From NCBI GenBank assembly GCA_963169325.1, contig CAUJEY010000043.1:1-36255 (forward strand): DNA of 36,255 bases. The letters are read 5' to 3'. The translations under genes were made by a program, and so were the position numbers. This stretch comes from Bacteroidota bacterium (GTDB taxonomy: Bacteria; Bacteroidota; Bacteroidia; Chitinophagales; Saprospiraceae). The notes under the pieces were generated by a model. That model ran no database searches and was not told the DNA's origin. It worked only from the letters and a program-made list of their open reading frames with translations. Within the stretch, counting starts at the first letter, position 1; each line of letters starts with the position of its first letter. Shown piece after piece: positions 1-7,331 of this stretch.

Positions 1-510
1 CTGGCCGACGATCATATTCACTTCCTCGATATGCCGTTTTATGAAACCGGACGTACCCGTAAAAAACCGCTCGGCGAGGAGGATATACGAATCGTGGCCA
101 ACCTGATTGAACAAATAAAACCGCATCAGGTGTACGCCGCCGGCGACCTCGCCGATCCGCACGGAACCCACCGCGTTTGCCTCGACGCTATTTTCGACGC
201 CTTGCGGCAACTAAAAGAACAACCCTGGATAAAAGATTGCTGGTTGTGGCTGTACCGCGGCGCCTGGCACGAGTGGGCGATACACGAAATAGAAATGGCG
301 GTGCCCATGAGTCCGCAGCAGTTGCGCCGGAAACGTCAGGCGATCTTTATGCACCAAAGCCAGAAAGACCGTCCGCCCTTCCCCGGCGGCGATGACCGCG
401 AATTCTGGCAACGCGCCGAATATCGAAATAAAGAAACAGCACAAATGTACCGCGACCTGGGCTTGGCAGAATATGAGGCCATGGAAGCTTTTAAAAGGTA
501 TCACTTCTGA
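1..510 (+). CDS. NagB/PIG-L type deacetylase, C-terminal part
   Basis: The reading frame is open from the first base, so the gene starts upstream of the window. The visible 169 residues contain HIHFLDMPFYETGR and AGDLADPHGTHRVCLDAI, which resemble the PIG-L (GlcNAc de-N-acetylase, LmbE-like) domain found as the C-terminal half of long Bacteroidota glucosamine-6-phosphate deaminase-like proteins. The PHGTH stretch fits the metal-binding histidine region of that fold. The likely role is deacetylation or deamination of amino sugars in the cytoplasm, but the N-terminal domain that would confirm a NagB fusion is missing. The stop codon overlaps the end of the convergent methyltransferase gene by 10 bp. 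Confidence 0.7.
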   Translation: MADDHIHFLDMPFYETGRTRKKPLGEEDIRIVANLIEQIKPHQVYAAGDLADPHGTHRVCLDAIFDALRQLKEQPWIKDCWLWLYRGAWHEWAIHEIEMAVPMSPQQLRRKRQAIFMHQSQKDRPPFPGGDDREFWQRAEYRNKETAQMYRDLGLAEYEAMEAFKRYHF

Positions 511-1124
511 CCCACAAACGACATATAGCGCCAAATTCCGCCCCAGGCGCTATGCACGTCCCGCCACACCGGCCGGAATTTTGCTTCCAGCACCGGCAGC
601 AGGTGACCGTCCATGCGCACGTGATTTTGTTCCATCCACCAGCGGAAAGTCGGCGCAGGCGTATCGTGAAAATCCACCACGGCAATATGCCCGCCGGGCT
701 TCAGGTCCTGCCAGGCTTGTTCGATGGCGGCTTCCCAACCTGGATTGAACATGGTGAGGGCATAAGAAAACAGGATGACATCCGGGGCTTCCGGCAAATG
801 AAAAGCGCCGGCGCCGTAGGGCTGCCCGAACAATTGAACCCGCCTGGAAAAAGTCGCCGTTGCTTTGGAGGCTTGTGCCAACATGTCGGGCGAAACATCG
901 ATACCGGCAAAACGCCAGTCGGGATGCCGGCGCGCCATTAATCTGAGATTGTGCCCGGTGCCGCAGCCTACCTCAACGACGAATTGTCCGGCTCCGGTGG
1001 GCAAATGATGGAGCAGCGTTTTCCGGCCGAATAAAAACGTCCAGCGTGTGGCATCATAAACGGCGGCATGCCATTTATAATAGCGCCGCATGTTTTGGGC
1101 CTGTGTATTGTTGGCAGATTCCAT
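501..1124 (-). CDS. btaB: BtaB-like SAM methyltransferase (betaine lipid synthesis)
   Basis: A 207-aa class I SAM-dependent methyltransferase. Motif I is VEVGCGTGHN, followed by the acidic GIDVSP strand and a LKPGGHIAVVDFHD post-motif. In BtaB this enzyme trimethylates diacylglyceryl-homoserine to the betaine lipid DGTS. The call rests on the fold plus position 13 bp downstream of a BtaA-like gene on the same strand, an arrangement known from bta operons. An in-frame start 90 bp further upstream exists, but it would overlap btaA, and the extra residues do not look like methyltransferase. The MESANNTQ start is therefore preferred; an RRYYKWHAAVYDATRW segment typical of this group follows it. 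Substrate is inferred from context. Confidence 0.75.
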   Translation of the reverse strand: MESANNTQAQNMRRYYKWHAAVYDATRWTFLFGRKTLLHHLPTGAGQFVVEVGCGTGHNLRLMARRHPDWRFAGIDVSPDMLAQASKATATFSRRVQLFGQPYGAGAFHLPEAPDVILFSYALTMFNPGWEAAIEQAWQDLKPGGHIAVVDFHDTPAPTFRWWMEQNHVRMDGHLLPVLEAKFRPVWRDVHSAWGGIWRYMSFVGQK

Positions 1125-1137
1125 ATTTTTATAAAAG

Positions 1138-2301
1138 TCAATTCCCGACTGCGCCCATCCAGGTACTTGCATAGGTGCCGACCCGGTCGCGCGAATGTGC
1201 TGAGGCGGCAGCATTTAGGTCAAATTTAACTCGTTCCCGAACAAAATCCGGCAGGAAATCCAACTCAAAAGCCGCCGACCGCAACAGTACTTTGGCGTCG
1301 GGTGCGGCATTGGCCAGAATCAGCCGCCACTCTTCTTCCAGGGCAGGCCGGAGCCGGGCAGCCAGCCAGTCCTGGTGATCCAGCAACACGAAATGGGTAT
1401 AGGTACCGGGATGTGTTTTTAAAAAGTCGCTAAGCGAAGTCGAATACGTACGAATCCGGTTGACGCGGGATTGCAGCGGCTGAAAAAACTCCGGACGAAG
1501 ATAATTCGGGCAGCAATCCGGCGTGTACCGGCCGTAATAGTAAAGTTTCCAAAAATAGTTGTCGGCCACCGGCAGGTTGAGAAAAACATGGCGCAGGCAT
1601 GCGCGAAAATAGCCGGCCAAGCCATCTGAAAAACGCGCTGCAGCCAGGTGCTGTTGACTTTTGGGTACGCCCAGCATACTTTGGATAAAATGTTGTTGCA
1701 GCGCCCATTGCATGAACCGGTTCAGAAACCGGGGTTCCATTTGCAAGTACCAGTGCGCCTGTTCAGCCGGCGATGCCGATTCCAGCAGGTTGCCGATCAG
1801 GTGAAATAAATCCGGCTGTGTATGCAGCCATTGCCGGATCAGCCAGGCCACCGAGCCGCTGCTGCCATGCCAGTAAAATGACCGCCTGGCCCCGCGACCG
1901 GAAAAAAAATTCAGGTTGCGTTGCCAATAAGACCGGGCAAAAGTACCGGGTAACCGTTCCGCCAATTGTTCCTCGAACACACGTTGCGCATCCGGCGCGA
2001 CACCGTCGCCGAAAAACCGGAACAGTGTGGGGTGGTCAGTACCTGCTATCAGCGCGGTTTTGAGTTCCAACAGTGCATTTTGCCTGGGATTCAAATCGAC
2101 GCAGTGGATTTCCGCAGGATCATCGAGCAGGTAGTCCAGCGCATTGCAGCCGGCACTCGTCAGCATGACTATCCGGCTATCTGGGCCGAATTGCAGGAGT
2201 TCGCGGTCGCAACGCGGATCTTCCCAGCAGGTATTGTACACCAAACTCCGGCCGTGTATATGCCGGAAAATCTGTTCATTCACCGTATGCGTCAAGCCCA
2301 T
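1138..2301 (-). CDS. btaA: BtaA-like 3-amino-3-carboxypropyl transferase (DUF3419)
   Basis: A 387-aa protein of the BtaA/DUF3419 family. It opens with LVYNTCWEDPRCDRELL, then a SAM-fold segment MLTSAGCNALDYLL followed by IHCVDLNPRQNALLELK, which is the family's signature. BtaA transfers the aminocarboxypropyl group of S-adenosylmethionine to diacylglycerol to form diacylglyceryl-homoserine, the first step to the phosphorus-free lipid DGTS. The length matches known members (about 380-420 aa). It lies directly upstream of the btaB-like gene with a 13-bp gap, so the two are probably one transcript. A TACCTTCG sequence (complement of 2320-2327) close upstream could be its -7 box. Betaine lipids usually replace phospholipids under phosphate limitation, but no Pho-type operator was recognised. 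Confidence 0.85.
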   Translation of the reverse strand: MGLTHTVNEQIFRHIHGRSLVYNTCWEDPRCDRELLQFGPDSRIVMLTSAGCNALDYLLDDPAEIHCVDLNPRQNALLELKTALIAGTDHPTLFRFFGDGVAPDAQRVFEEQLAERLPGTFARSYWQRNLNFFSGRGARRSFYWHGSSGSVAWLIRQWLHTQPDLFHLIGNLLESASPAEQAHWYLQMEPRFLNRFMQWALQQHFIQSMLGVPKSQQHLAAARFSDGLAGYFRACLRHVFLNLPVADNYFWKLYYYGRYTPDCCPNYLRPEFFQPLQSRVNRIRTYSTSLSDFLKTHPGTYTHFVLLDHQDWLAARLRPALEEEWRLILANAAPDAKVLLRSAAFELDFLPDFVRERVKFDLNAAASAHSRDRVGTYASTWMGAVGN

Positions 2302-2386
2302 AGATTGTTTTTTGGGGGGCGAAGGTAGACCGCACTACCAGGAAACAGCCTTTTGGCAGATTACCAAATGGTTAATTGAGCCAATC

Positions 2387-3586
2387 CTAATCCTTGTATG
2401 GATCGTGCATATCCGCCGCCGCCATGGCCACGCCGACGGGCCGCAGGCGATGCATCACTTCGATGGTGCCGGCGTGGTAGGCCAGCACCTCTTCCAGTTT
2501 TTTGTAACATTCCGGCGCTTCGTCGGCGCCGCCGCCGCGCAATACGATGCCCCGGGCTTTCATGACCTTTTTGGCGGCCTTCCAATCCACCAAACCTGCG
2601 CTCAGGTATTCCACCTTGCCGTTGCGCCAGCGTTTTTTACCGGCGGCCTGGGTGCGGCTCATTACCCGGCCGGCGCCGTGTACGGTGGAATACAGGCCTT
2701 CGCGACTTTGTTCGCTTTCCACGCCGCGGATGATAACGGAGGTGTCGCCCATCGTAGCGCCCACGAAGCCGTATTGCCCCGGAAAAGCCGGCGTGGCGCC
2801 TTTGCGCACCACGAAGTATTTTTGGCCGAAATGTTCTTCTTCCCAGAGGAAGTTGTGGTGGTTGTGGACCTCGAAGGTGGACTGTGCGCCCAGGATTTCC
2901 AATACTTTATTCACCACCACATCGCGGCCGGCATACGCATATTGCCCGGCGAGTTGCATGGCTGCGAGGTAGTCCTGTCCGAGTTCGCCGGCGGCGTCGA
3001 ACAGAATCGGGGGGGCATCCATGCCGCCTTCGGGTGCGTGTTCGTCAAATTTTTTGCCGTTGGACAAGGCGATGAACCCCATGGTGGTTCTGTGCCCGAA
3101 TCCGCGCGAACCGAAGTGTACGCCGATCCAGAGCCAGCCGTTTTCGTCTTCCAGCAGGTCGACAAAGTGGTTGCCGGAACCTACCGTGCCGAGCTGATCC
3201 ATGGCCAGTTTCATCATACCGCGCTGGGGCGCGCATTCGGCTTTGGAAATGGCGTCGAACACCGGATGATCGATCGGCTTGGGATTGGGCCGGCCGATGC
3301 CGAAACCGATTTGTTTAAAAATTTCATCCATCACCTTTTCCTTGTCGATGTCGGCGGCGCGGATATTGGTTTGGCAGGCTTTGTTGCCGCAGGCAATATC
3401 GAAACCCACGCCGGAAAGGCTGATTTTATCTTTATACGCAACAACGCCACCGATCGGGTGCCCGTAGCCGTAATGGGCGTCGGCGGTGAGCGTCGCGCGG
3501 TCTTCCGGACCGGTCAGGCAACGTTTGATTTGAGCAATGGAATTGGCGTCGATAATGGGTTCGCCAAAAATTTTGAGCGTGTTCAT
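2387..3586 (-). CDS. rtcB: RtcB-family RNA-splicing ligase
   Basis: A 399-aa RtcB protein, similar in length to the E. coli enzyme. Family motifs appear in order: DAHYGYGHPIGG, GVGFDIACGN (metal ligand Cys66, with Asp63), GTVGSGNHFVDL, GVHFGSRGFGH, VHNHHNF, VRKGATPAFPGQ, and HGAGRVMSR near residue 300, which carries the histidine guanylylated by GTP. RtcB joins 2',3'-cyclic phosphate and 5'-OH RNA ends in tRNA or rRNA repair. All catalytic residues I can place are present, so the gene looks functional. No archease or RtcA gene is visible nearby. The small membrane-protein gene lies upstream on the same strand, separated by a repeat array. An overlapping plus-strand open frame of 550 codons is an antisense shadow of this gene. 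Confidence 0.93.
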   Translation of the reverse strand: MNTLKIFGEPIIDANSIAQIKRCLTGPEDRATLTADAHYGYGHPIGGVVAYKDKISLSGVGFDIACGNKACQTNIRAADIDKEKVMDEIFKQIGFGIGRPNPKPIDHPVFDAISKAECAPQRGMMKLAMDQLGTVGSGNHFVDLLEDENGWLWIGVHFGSRGFGHRTTMGFIALSNGKKFDEHAPEGGMDAPPILFDAAGELGQDYLAAMQLAGQYAYAGRDVVVNKVLEILGAQSTFEVHNHHNFLWEEEHFGQKYFVVRKGATPAFPGQYGFVGATMGDTSVIIRGVESEQSREGLYSTVHGAGRVMSRTQAAGKKRWRNGKVEYLSAGLVDWKAAKKVMKARGIVLRGGGADEAPECYKKLEEVLAYHAGTIEVMHRLRPVGVAMAAADMHDPYKD

Positions 3587-3689
3587 CTTGTTTCAGTATT
3601 CAGATGCACATCAAACCATCAGGATATAAATAAAGTTCGCCTTTTCGCAAGGCGAAAAACTTTTACTACTCAATCCCCCTATTTGCACC

Positions 3690-3746
3690 CTTCAAACTTC
3701 GAACTTCGCCCTTCAAACTTCAAACTTCGAACTTCAAACTTCAAAC
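3690..3746. repeat. Tandem 10-bp repeat array (aacttcaaac/aacttcgaac)
   Basis: A run of degenerate 10-bp units alternating between aacttcaaac and aacttcgaac. It reaches into the stop codon of the small membrane-protein gene, whose TGA is the complement of 3741-3743. The same unit family recurs about 31 kb away at 34511-34683, so it is a dispersed repeat type and not a local accident. Confidence 0.85.
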
Positions 3747-3974
3747 CTCCCCACTCTCTTCCCGCTCCTGGTTCCAGTCGGTTTTCGCCAGGATAAAAAT
3801 AATAAAGCCGGCCATCACCATGATGATTTCGGCAACAAAGGCGAAAAGCCGCCCGGGGATTTCCAGAAACCGGAGGAATGCCCATTGTGCGCCAACCATT
3901 TGCAGGATAAGCGAGGTAAGGCCAAAGACAACCAGTAAAAAACCGGCAAGCATCCAACGTCCTTTATTTTTCAT
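3741..3974 (-). CDS. Small two-helix membrane protein
   Basis: A 77-aa protein beginning MKNKGRWMLAGF, with two hydrophobic stretches (about residues 8-28 and 41-62), basic residues ahead of the first, and a charged tail (DWNQEREESGEV). It looks like a small inner-membrane protein with both ends on the same side. I do not recognise a family. It is accepted as real because of its ATG start, clean membrane pattern and biased composition. The stop codon lies inside a tandem-repeat array, so the final residues may vary between strains. The rtcB gene follows downstream on the same strand about 150 bp away; joint transcription is possible but unproven. Confidence 0.65.
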   Translation of the reverse strand: MKNKGRWMLAGFLLVVFGLTSLILQMVGAQWAFLRFLEIPGRLFAFVAEIIMVMAGFIIFILAKTDWNQEREESGEV

Positions 3975-4039
3975 AACTTGTTTATAAAATTACTTTTTTA
4001 GTAAAACCCTGCGGTTGCGTCACTTAGTTTGGAAGGCAA

Positions 4040-4200
4040 GAGCATGTTGGGGTTTTTCTGCTTGAGCCCAAAACGAGGACTTTTTTAGCCAGTTTTTGCG
4101 TTTTAGAAGGAACCTAGCCGGGGCTAGGTGACTGAAAAAAGGCGAAAAATGGCGGAAAAAGAACCGTTTTAGGCCAAGTAAGAAAATCCCCAACATGCTC
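4040..4200. repeat. 161-bp imperfect palindrome (MITE-like or structured element)
   Basis: The sequence reads almost the same on both strands about a centre at 4120/4121. The outer arms are gagcatgttgggg and ccccaacatgctc, and the tip is cctagccggggctagg. The inner arms match with scattered mismatches and at most small gaps. No coding frame fits it. It fills most of the 273-bp gap between the small membrane protein and the HMG-CoA lyase gene. It could be a MITE-like element or a long RNA hairpin; no direct-repeat target duplication was confirmed at its ends. Confidence 0.75.
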
Positions 4201-4247
4201 TAACTTTGGGTCGCCAAATTTGTTTAGCCTGACCAAAAGGAATTCCA

Positions 4248-5135
4248 TTGCCCAACACAAATTATCCACCGACAACTACCGGAATCAAATTGATCGAATG
4301 CCCGCGCGACGCGATGCAAGGGCTTAATACCTTTATTGAAACCGAGATAAAGGCTGACTACATCAACCAGTTATTGCGGGTTGGTTTCGATTCCATTGAT
4401 TTCGGCTCCTTTGTAAGTCCTAAAGCCATTCCGCAAATGCGCGACACGGCGGAAGTGCTGGCAAAGTTAGACCTTTCCGGTACCAACACCAAGTTGCTGG
4501 CTATTGTAGCCAATCAGCGCGGCGCCGAAGATGCCTGCCGGTTTCCGGAAATTCAATTTCTGGGATACCCGTTCAGCATCAGTGAAACCTTTCAATTGCG
4601 CAACACCAACGCCACTATCGCCGAAAGCGTGGAACGCACCAAAGCCATCCAGGAACTTTGTGTGGCCCATGGCAAAGCGCTCGTGCTGTATCTGTCCATG
4701 GGCTTCGGCAACCCCTACGGCGACCCCTGGAACGTCGAAATTGTGCAAAAATGGGTGGATATGCTCGTCCCTTACGGCATTCGTATCTTTTCACTCTCCG
4801 ACACGATCGGCTGCTCCAACCCTGAAAATATTTCCTACCTGTTCGGTTCGCTCATCCCGGCATACCCGGACGTTGAGTTCGGCGCACACCTGCACACGCA
4901 ACCGCACAACTGGCGCGAAAAAATAGCCGCTGCCTGGGGAAACGGCTGTCGCCGCTTCGACGGCGCCATGCGCGGTTTTGGCGGATGCCCCATGGCCAAA
5001 GACGAACTCACCGGCAACATGGCTACCGAAAATCTGGTGTTTTTCTTCGATGAAATGGGGGAAGACCTGGGCGTCAACCGGAATGCGTTTGGGAAGAGTA
5101 TGGCGATGGCCCTGGATGTGTTTCCGAAGCATTAA
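4248..5135 (+). CDS. Hydroxymethylglutaryl-CoA lyase
   Basis: A 295-aa TIM-barrel protein of the HMG-CoA lyase/DRE-TIM metallolyase family, which splits HMG-CoA to acetoacetate and acetyl-CoA at the end of leucine breakdown. Visible motifs are IECPRDAMQG at the N-terminus (catalytic Arg20 and Asp21), the metal-ligand pair GAHLHTQ (His214 and His216), and GFGGCPMAKDELTGNMATENLV-type C-terminal loop with catalytic Cys247. The start is a TTG at 4248: the conserved PRD motif lies too early for any downstream ATG, and an in-frame stop occurs at 4230. A purine-rich aaaagga sits a few bases before the TTG. The gene converges on the dehydrogenase-like gene, with a strong hairpin between them. Confidence 0.88.
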   Translation: MPNTNYPPTTTGIKLIECPRDAMQGLNTFIETEIKADYINQLLRVGFDSIDFGSFVSPKAIPQMRDTAEVLAKLDLSGTNTKLLAIVANQRGAEDACRFPEIQFLGYPFSISETFQLRNTNATIAESVERTKAIQELCVAHGKALVLYLSMGFGNPYGDPWNVEIVQKWVDMLVPYGIRIFSLSDTIGCSNPENISYLFGSLIPAYPDVEFGAHLHTQPHNWREKIAAAWGNGCRRFDGAMRGFGGCPMAKDELTGNMATENLVFFFDEMGEDLGVNRNAFGKSMAMALDVFPKH

Positions 5136-5145
5136 ATTAAAGGGG

Positions 5146-5222
5146 AGTGTTTTTTTGCAACAGGGGTATAAAAATGAATTTTGAAAAAATTCATTTTTAT
5201 ACCCCTGTTGCAAAAAAACACT
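5146..5222. terminator. Perfect 37-bp-stem hairpin, bidirectional terminator
   Basis: Bases 5146-5182 are the exact reverse complement of 5186-5222, leaving a 3-nt loop (gaa). Each arm carries a run of seven T or A near its outer end, so the structure could terminate transcription in either direction. It sits between the stop codons of two convergent genes (5135 and 5248), where a shared terminator is expected. The stem is much longer than an ordinary intrinsic terminator. Confidence 0.85.
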
Positions 5223-5247
5223 TACGAATTACAAACGTAGGTTAGCT

Positions 5248-6477
5248 CTAATCTGACAAAGTTGGCGCCTGTTCGTAAACATAGTCACTCAGGTATTCGT
5301 AGCGCGGTGTCAGGTGTCCGTTTTCAGCGATAGTGGCGCGTTGAATGATGACGCTATCGCGTTCGTGCAGCAGTTCCGGCAACACATTATCGATCAATTG
5401 CTGGCCGAAAAAGCCGGAAGCGTCGCGGGGCAATTCGGAGGGCAGGTTGTCGATGGCCATCACATCCACGCAATCGGGTTGGTAAGGCGCGCATCCCTGG
5501 CCCGTGCGCGGGTCGAAACCGTACACCGGGTCGGCGATCGAACTGGGGCGCAGGGTACAGGGAACGGATGAGTCGGGCATCAGGTCGCAGGAAATGTCGG
5601 CGATCACCTGAATGCTGAATTTGGGGTCGGCCATATCCGCCACCGTAAAAAAGGCCGGCGCTTTTTTGTCGTAATAAATGCCGTTGATCATAATATCGGC
5701 CCGGTGGGCGTAGGGCAGGAAGGCGCTGACGTATTCCTCTCCGTGGGCGTAAAAATGGTCTTTATTGAAAATACGCGACCCTTTGGCGTGTCGCACATAA
5801 TCCTGGGCGAAGAGTTGCGTAAAAACGGGCCGGTCGAAATCCTTCGTCAGGAAATCGTGGGGCGATACCGGATGTATCCCCAAAGCATGCAGGTTGCGCA
5901 AGGCGCCGGCTGCTACGCGCCCGCCCCCGGTGAGCACAATGCGCAGGGGCGGCAGCTGTACTTTGGCGTAGGCGACTTTTACCTCGGCATAATCATGCGT
6001 TTCGTGCATGCGAGGCAGGGAAAACTGCCCGGTCCTGCGCCCATACGTCCACAAGGCATTGTGCGCGCCAACCTTGCCGGCGTAAAATCCGAACGCGATC
6101 AGCCGGTCGCCCAGGTCGTCGGTGAGTACCTCGTAGTCGATCAGCCGGATCTTTTTTTCGAGCACGGCCTGCAACAAAGCGCGATTTTGATGCTGTTTTT
6201 TGATGGTATGGGAAAAAAACAGGTAGGTTTTATTCGGAATCAGCCAATCCATCGGCACCTCCTTTACGCCTAACAATATATCGCAATCGCCAAGATCCGC
6301 AGACATCGGAACCCCCGCAGTGCGGTACTCTTCGTCTTTGAAAGAGCGAACCGGCGAAGGTTCGACAACCATTTCGACCGGAAACTGATGAATAATCTTT
6401 GCGCATTGGTCCGGCGTCAGCGGCGTCCGGGCATCAGGAGGTACTTTCCCCTCCCGGATAATTCCGATTTTATACAT
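5248..6477 (-). CDS. Alanine dehydrogenase/saccharopine dehydrogenase-like oxidoreductase
   Basis: A 409-aa protein. It starts with the AlaDh/PNT N-terminal domain (MYKIGIIREGKVPPDARTPL, DILLGVKEVP, YLFFSHTIKKQ, RLIDYEVL) and a GFYAGKVGAHNALWTYG segment. A Rossmann segment IVLTGGGRVAAGAL follows around the middle. This pattern matches LYS1-type saccharopine dehydrogenases (NAD+, lysine-forming) and the related Bacteroidota 'alanine dehydrogenase' group; the substrate cannot be decided from sequence. The ATG at 6477 is preferred over an upstream in-frame start because the extra 35 codons are simply translated GGGGGTTT repeat (PKPPNPQT units). A TACCTTTG box lies about 160 bp upstream on the same strand. 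Confidence 0.82.
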   Translation of the reverse strand: MYKIGIIREGKVPPDARTPLTPDQCAKIIHQFPVEMVVEPSPVRSFKDEEYRTAGVPMSADLGDCDILLGVKEVPMDWLIPNKTYLFFSHTIKKQHQNRALLQAVLEKKIRLIDYEVLTDDLGDRLIAFGFYAGKVGAHNALWTYGRRTGQFSLPRMHETHDYAEVKVAYAKVQLPPLRIVLTGGGRVAAGALRNLHALGIHPVSPHDFLTKDFDRPVFTQLFAQDYVRHAKGSRIFNKDHFYAHGEEYVSAFLPYAHRADIMINGIYYDKKAPAFFTVADMADPKFSIQVIADISCDLMPDSSVPCTLRPSSIADPVYGFDPRTGQGCAPYQPDCVDVMAIDNLPSELPRDASGFFGQQLIDNVLPELLHERDSVIIQRATIAENGHLTPRYEYLSDYVYEQAPTLSD

Positions 6478-6519
6478 TATGGTGGTGTGTTTGGTTGGGC
6501 ATAAGTTGATGGGGGGTGG

Positions 6520-6574
6520 AGGTTTGGGGGTTTGGGGGTTTGGGGGTTTGGGGGTTTGGGGGTGTGGGGGTTTG
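6520..6574. repeat. G-rich tandem repeat (GGGGGTTT units)
   Basis: About six units of gggggttt with small variations, on the plus strand, starting 42 bp upstream of the dehydrogenase-like start codon, within its leader region. Runs of five G separated by TTT could form a G-quadruplex on the plus strand. A related C-rich array lies at 33471-33563. It resembles telomeric repeats only superficially, since it is internal to a bacterial chromosome. Confidence 0.85.
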
Positions 6575-6637
6575 TAAAACAAGGGCAGTTTTCGTGACTT
6601 TTAAGGCCAGCAGCGTCTCTACTCCGGTTTGACGGCG

Positions 6638-6645
6638 CAAAGGTA
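6638..6645 (-). promoter_or_regulatory. Candidate Bacteroidota -7 box (TACCTTTG)
   Basis: The complement reads TACCTTTG, matching the Bacteroidota TAnnTTTG -7 consensus, about 160 bp upstream of the dehydrogenase-like ATG. No clear -33 TTG element was found at the usual distance, so this is a motif match only. Confidence 0.4.
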
Positions 6646-6743
6646 AATGTTTCACCCCTGTATTCCCTGCGTGGGGTAAAAGAAAGGACGACTCCGTAAA
6701 AAATAAACATCGCGGGCTGAACTTCTCCGGAACCGATTTCGTT

Positions 6744-6751
6744 TACCTTTG
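6744..6751 (+). promoter_or_regulatory. Candidate Bacteroidota -7 box (TACCTTTG) ahead of ssrA
   Basis: TACCTTTG on the plus strand lies about 160 bp upstream of the mature 5' end of the tmRNA, with the inverted repeat array between. If it is used, the array would be part of the precursor tmRNA leader. No convincing -33 element was seen. Confidence 0.35.
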
Positions 6752-6756
6752 CGAAG

Positions 6757-6909
6757 TTCATTGAGTGATTGAGTGATTGAGTGATTGAGTGATTGAGTAA
6801 TTGAGTAATTGAGTGATTAGGGCATTGTGGGTAATTTGAACGCACAGATATTTAATTACCCACAATGCCCTAATCACTCAATCACTCAATCACTCAATCA
6901 CTCAATGAA
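6757..6909. repeat. Inverted pair of 8-bp tandem repeat arrays (gagtgatt)
   Basis: The left arm holds seven gagtgatt/gagtaatt units followed by agggcattgtgggtaatt. The right arm carries the reverse complement of that unique part followed by four complementary units. The ends ttcattgag and ctcaatgaa also match, so the whole block is a large hairpin with a 17-nt loop and unequal repeat numbers in the two arms. It ends four bases before the tmRNA 5' end. Confidence 0.88.
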
Positions 6910-6912
6910 AAA

Positions 6913-7284
6913 GGGCCTGTCCTGGTATTGACGGGAAAGTGTAGTCGCCTCGTAAGCATGCCGGAGCATAAGCGGTTACTCCGTAAAAAACAACGCTTAA
7001 CCATTATCTGGCAACACACAGTATGCCATGGCTGCCTAATCTATTAGATTAGAAAGCCTTTATGCCACACGGTTGAGGTTCCATATACATCGTGTCGCGT
7101 ATCAACCACTTTGGGACTAGTTTGCGGAACGCCGTTACCGTAAGCGAAACTTCAGCGGCTAAGGTGCAATAGTGTCGGTTCCTGAACCAACCCTGCACTC
7201 GAAAAAACAAATCAGGAAATAAGCATGTAGAAAGCGTTGTGGCGCTTTGTCCGGACGCGGGTTCGACTCCCGCCAGGTCCACCA
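6913..7284 (+). ncRNA. ssrA: Transfer-messenger RNA (tmRNA)
   Basis: A 372-nt tmRNA that rescues stalled ribosomes and tags incomplete proteins for degradation. The 5' end gggcctg pairs (one G-U) with caggtcc near the 3' end, followed by discriminator A and an encoded CCA at 7282-7284. The T-arm gggttcgactcccgcc is intact. The tag frame is at 7010-7039 and reads GNTQYAMAA before TAA, with the hydrophobic YAMAA end expected of a proteolysis tag in this phylum. A stem from attagattag follows the stop. The 3' end is the integration site of the island that begins directly downstream. An antisense open frame over it is spurious. Confidence 0.95.
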
Positions 7285-7331
7285 CCAAAGACGCGATGTT
7301 CTGTTATTCAGAATGTTGCGTTTTTGTTTTT
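7260..7331 (+). repeat. attL-like direct repeat at the ssrA 3' end
   Basis: 72 bp covering the last 25 bases of tmRNA and its terminator. It matches 18529-18600 at 68 of 72 positions, the first 30 bases being identical. Integration at tmRNA or tRNA 3' ends that regenerates the RNA gene is typical of tyrosine-recombinase elements. This copy completes the functional ssrA. Confidence 0.9.
7292..7331 (+). terminator. Intrinsic terminator of ssrA
   Basis: cgcgatgttctg and cagaatgttgcg form a 12-bp stem (with G-U pairs) around a ttatt loop, followed directly by a T-rich tract tttttgttttt. It lies within the direct repeat, so a second copy is at the right end of the island. Confidence 0.8.

Noticed and set aside
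2144-3796. 550-codon open frame on the plus strand
   Set aside because: It lies antisense to rtcB and runs into repeat translation at its end. RtcB motifs are unambiguous on the other strand.
6520-6574. Telomere of a linear replicon
   Set aside because: The array is internal, with ordinary genes on both sides.
6757-6909. CRISPR array
   Set aside because: The units are 8 bp with no spacers and the arms are inverted; no cas genes are present.
7049-7288. Minus-strand frame with VVDLAGVEPAS
   Set aside because: This is the antisense reading of the tmRNA T-arm and acceptor, a well-known annotation artefact.
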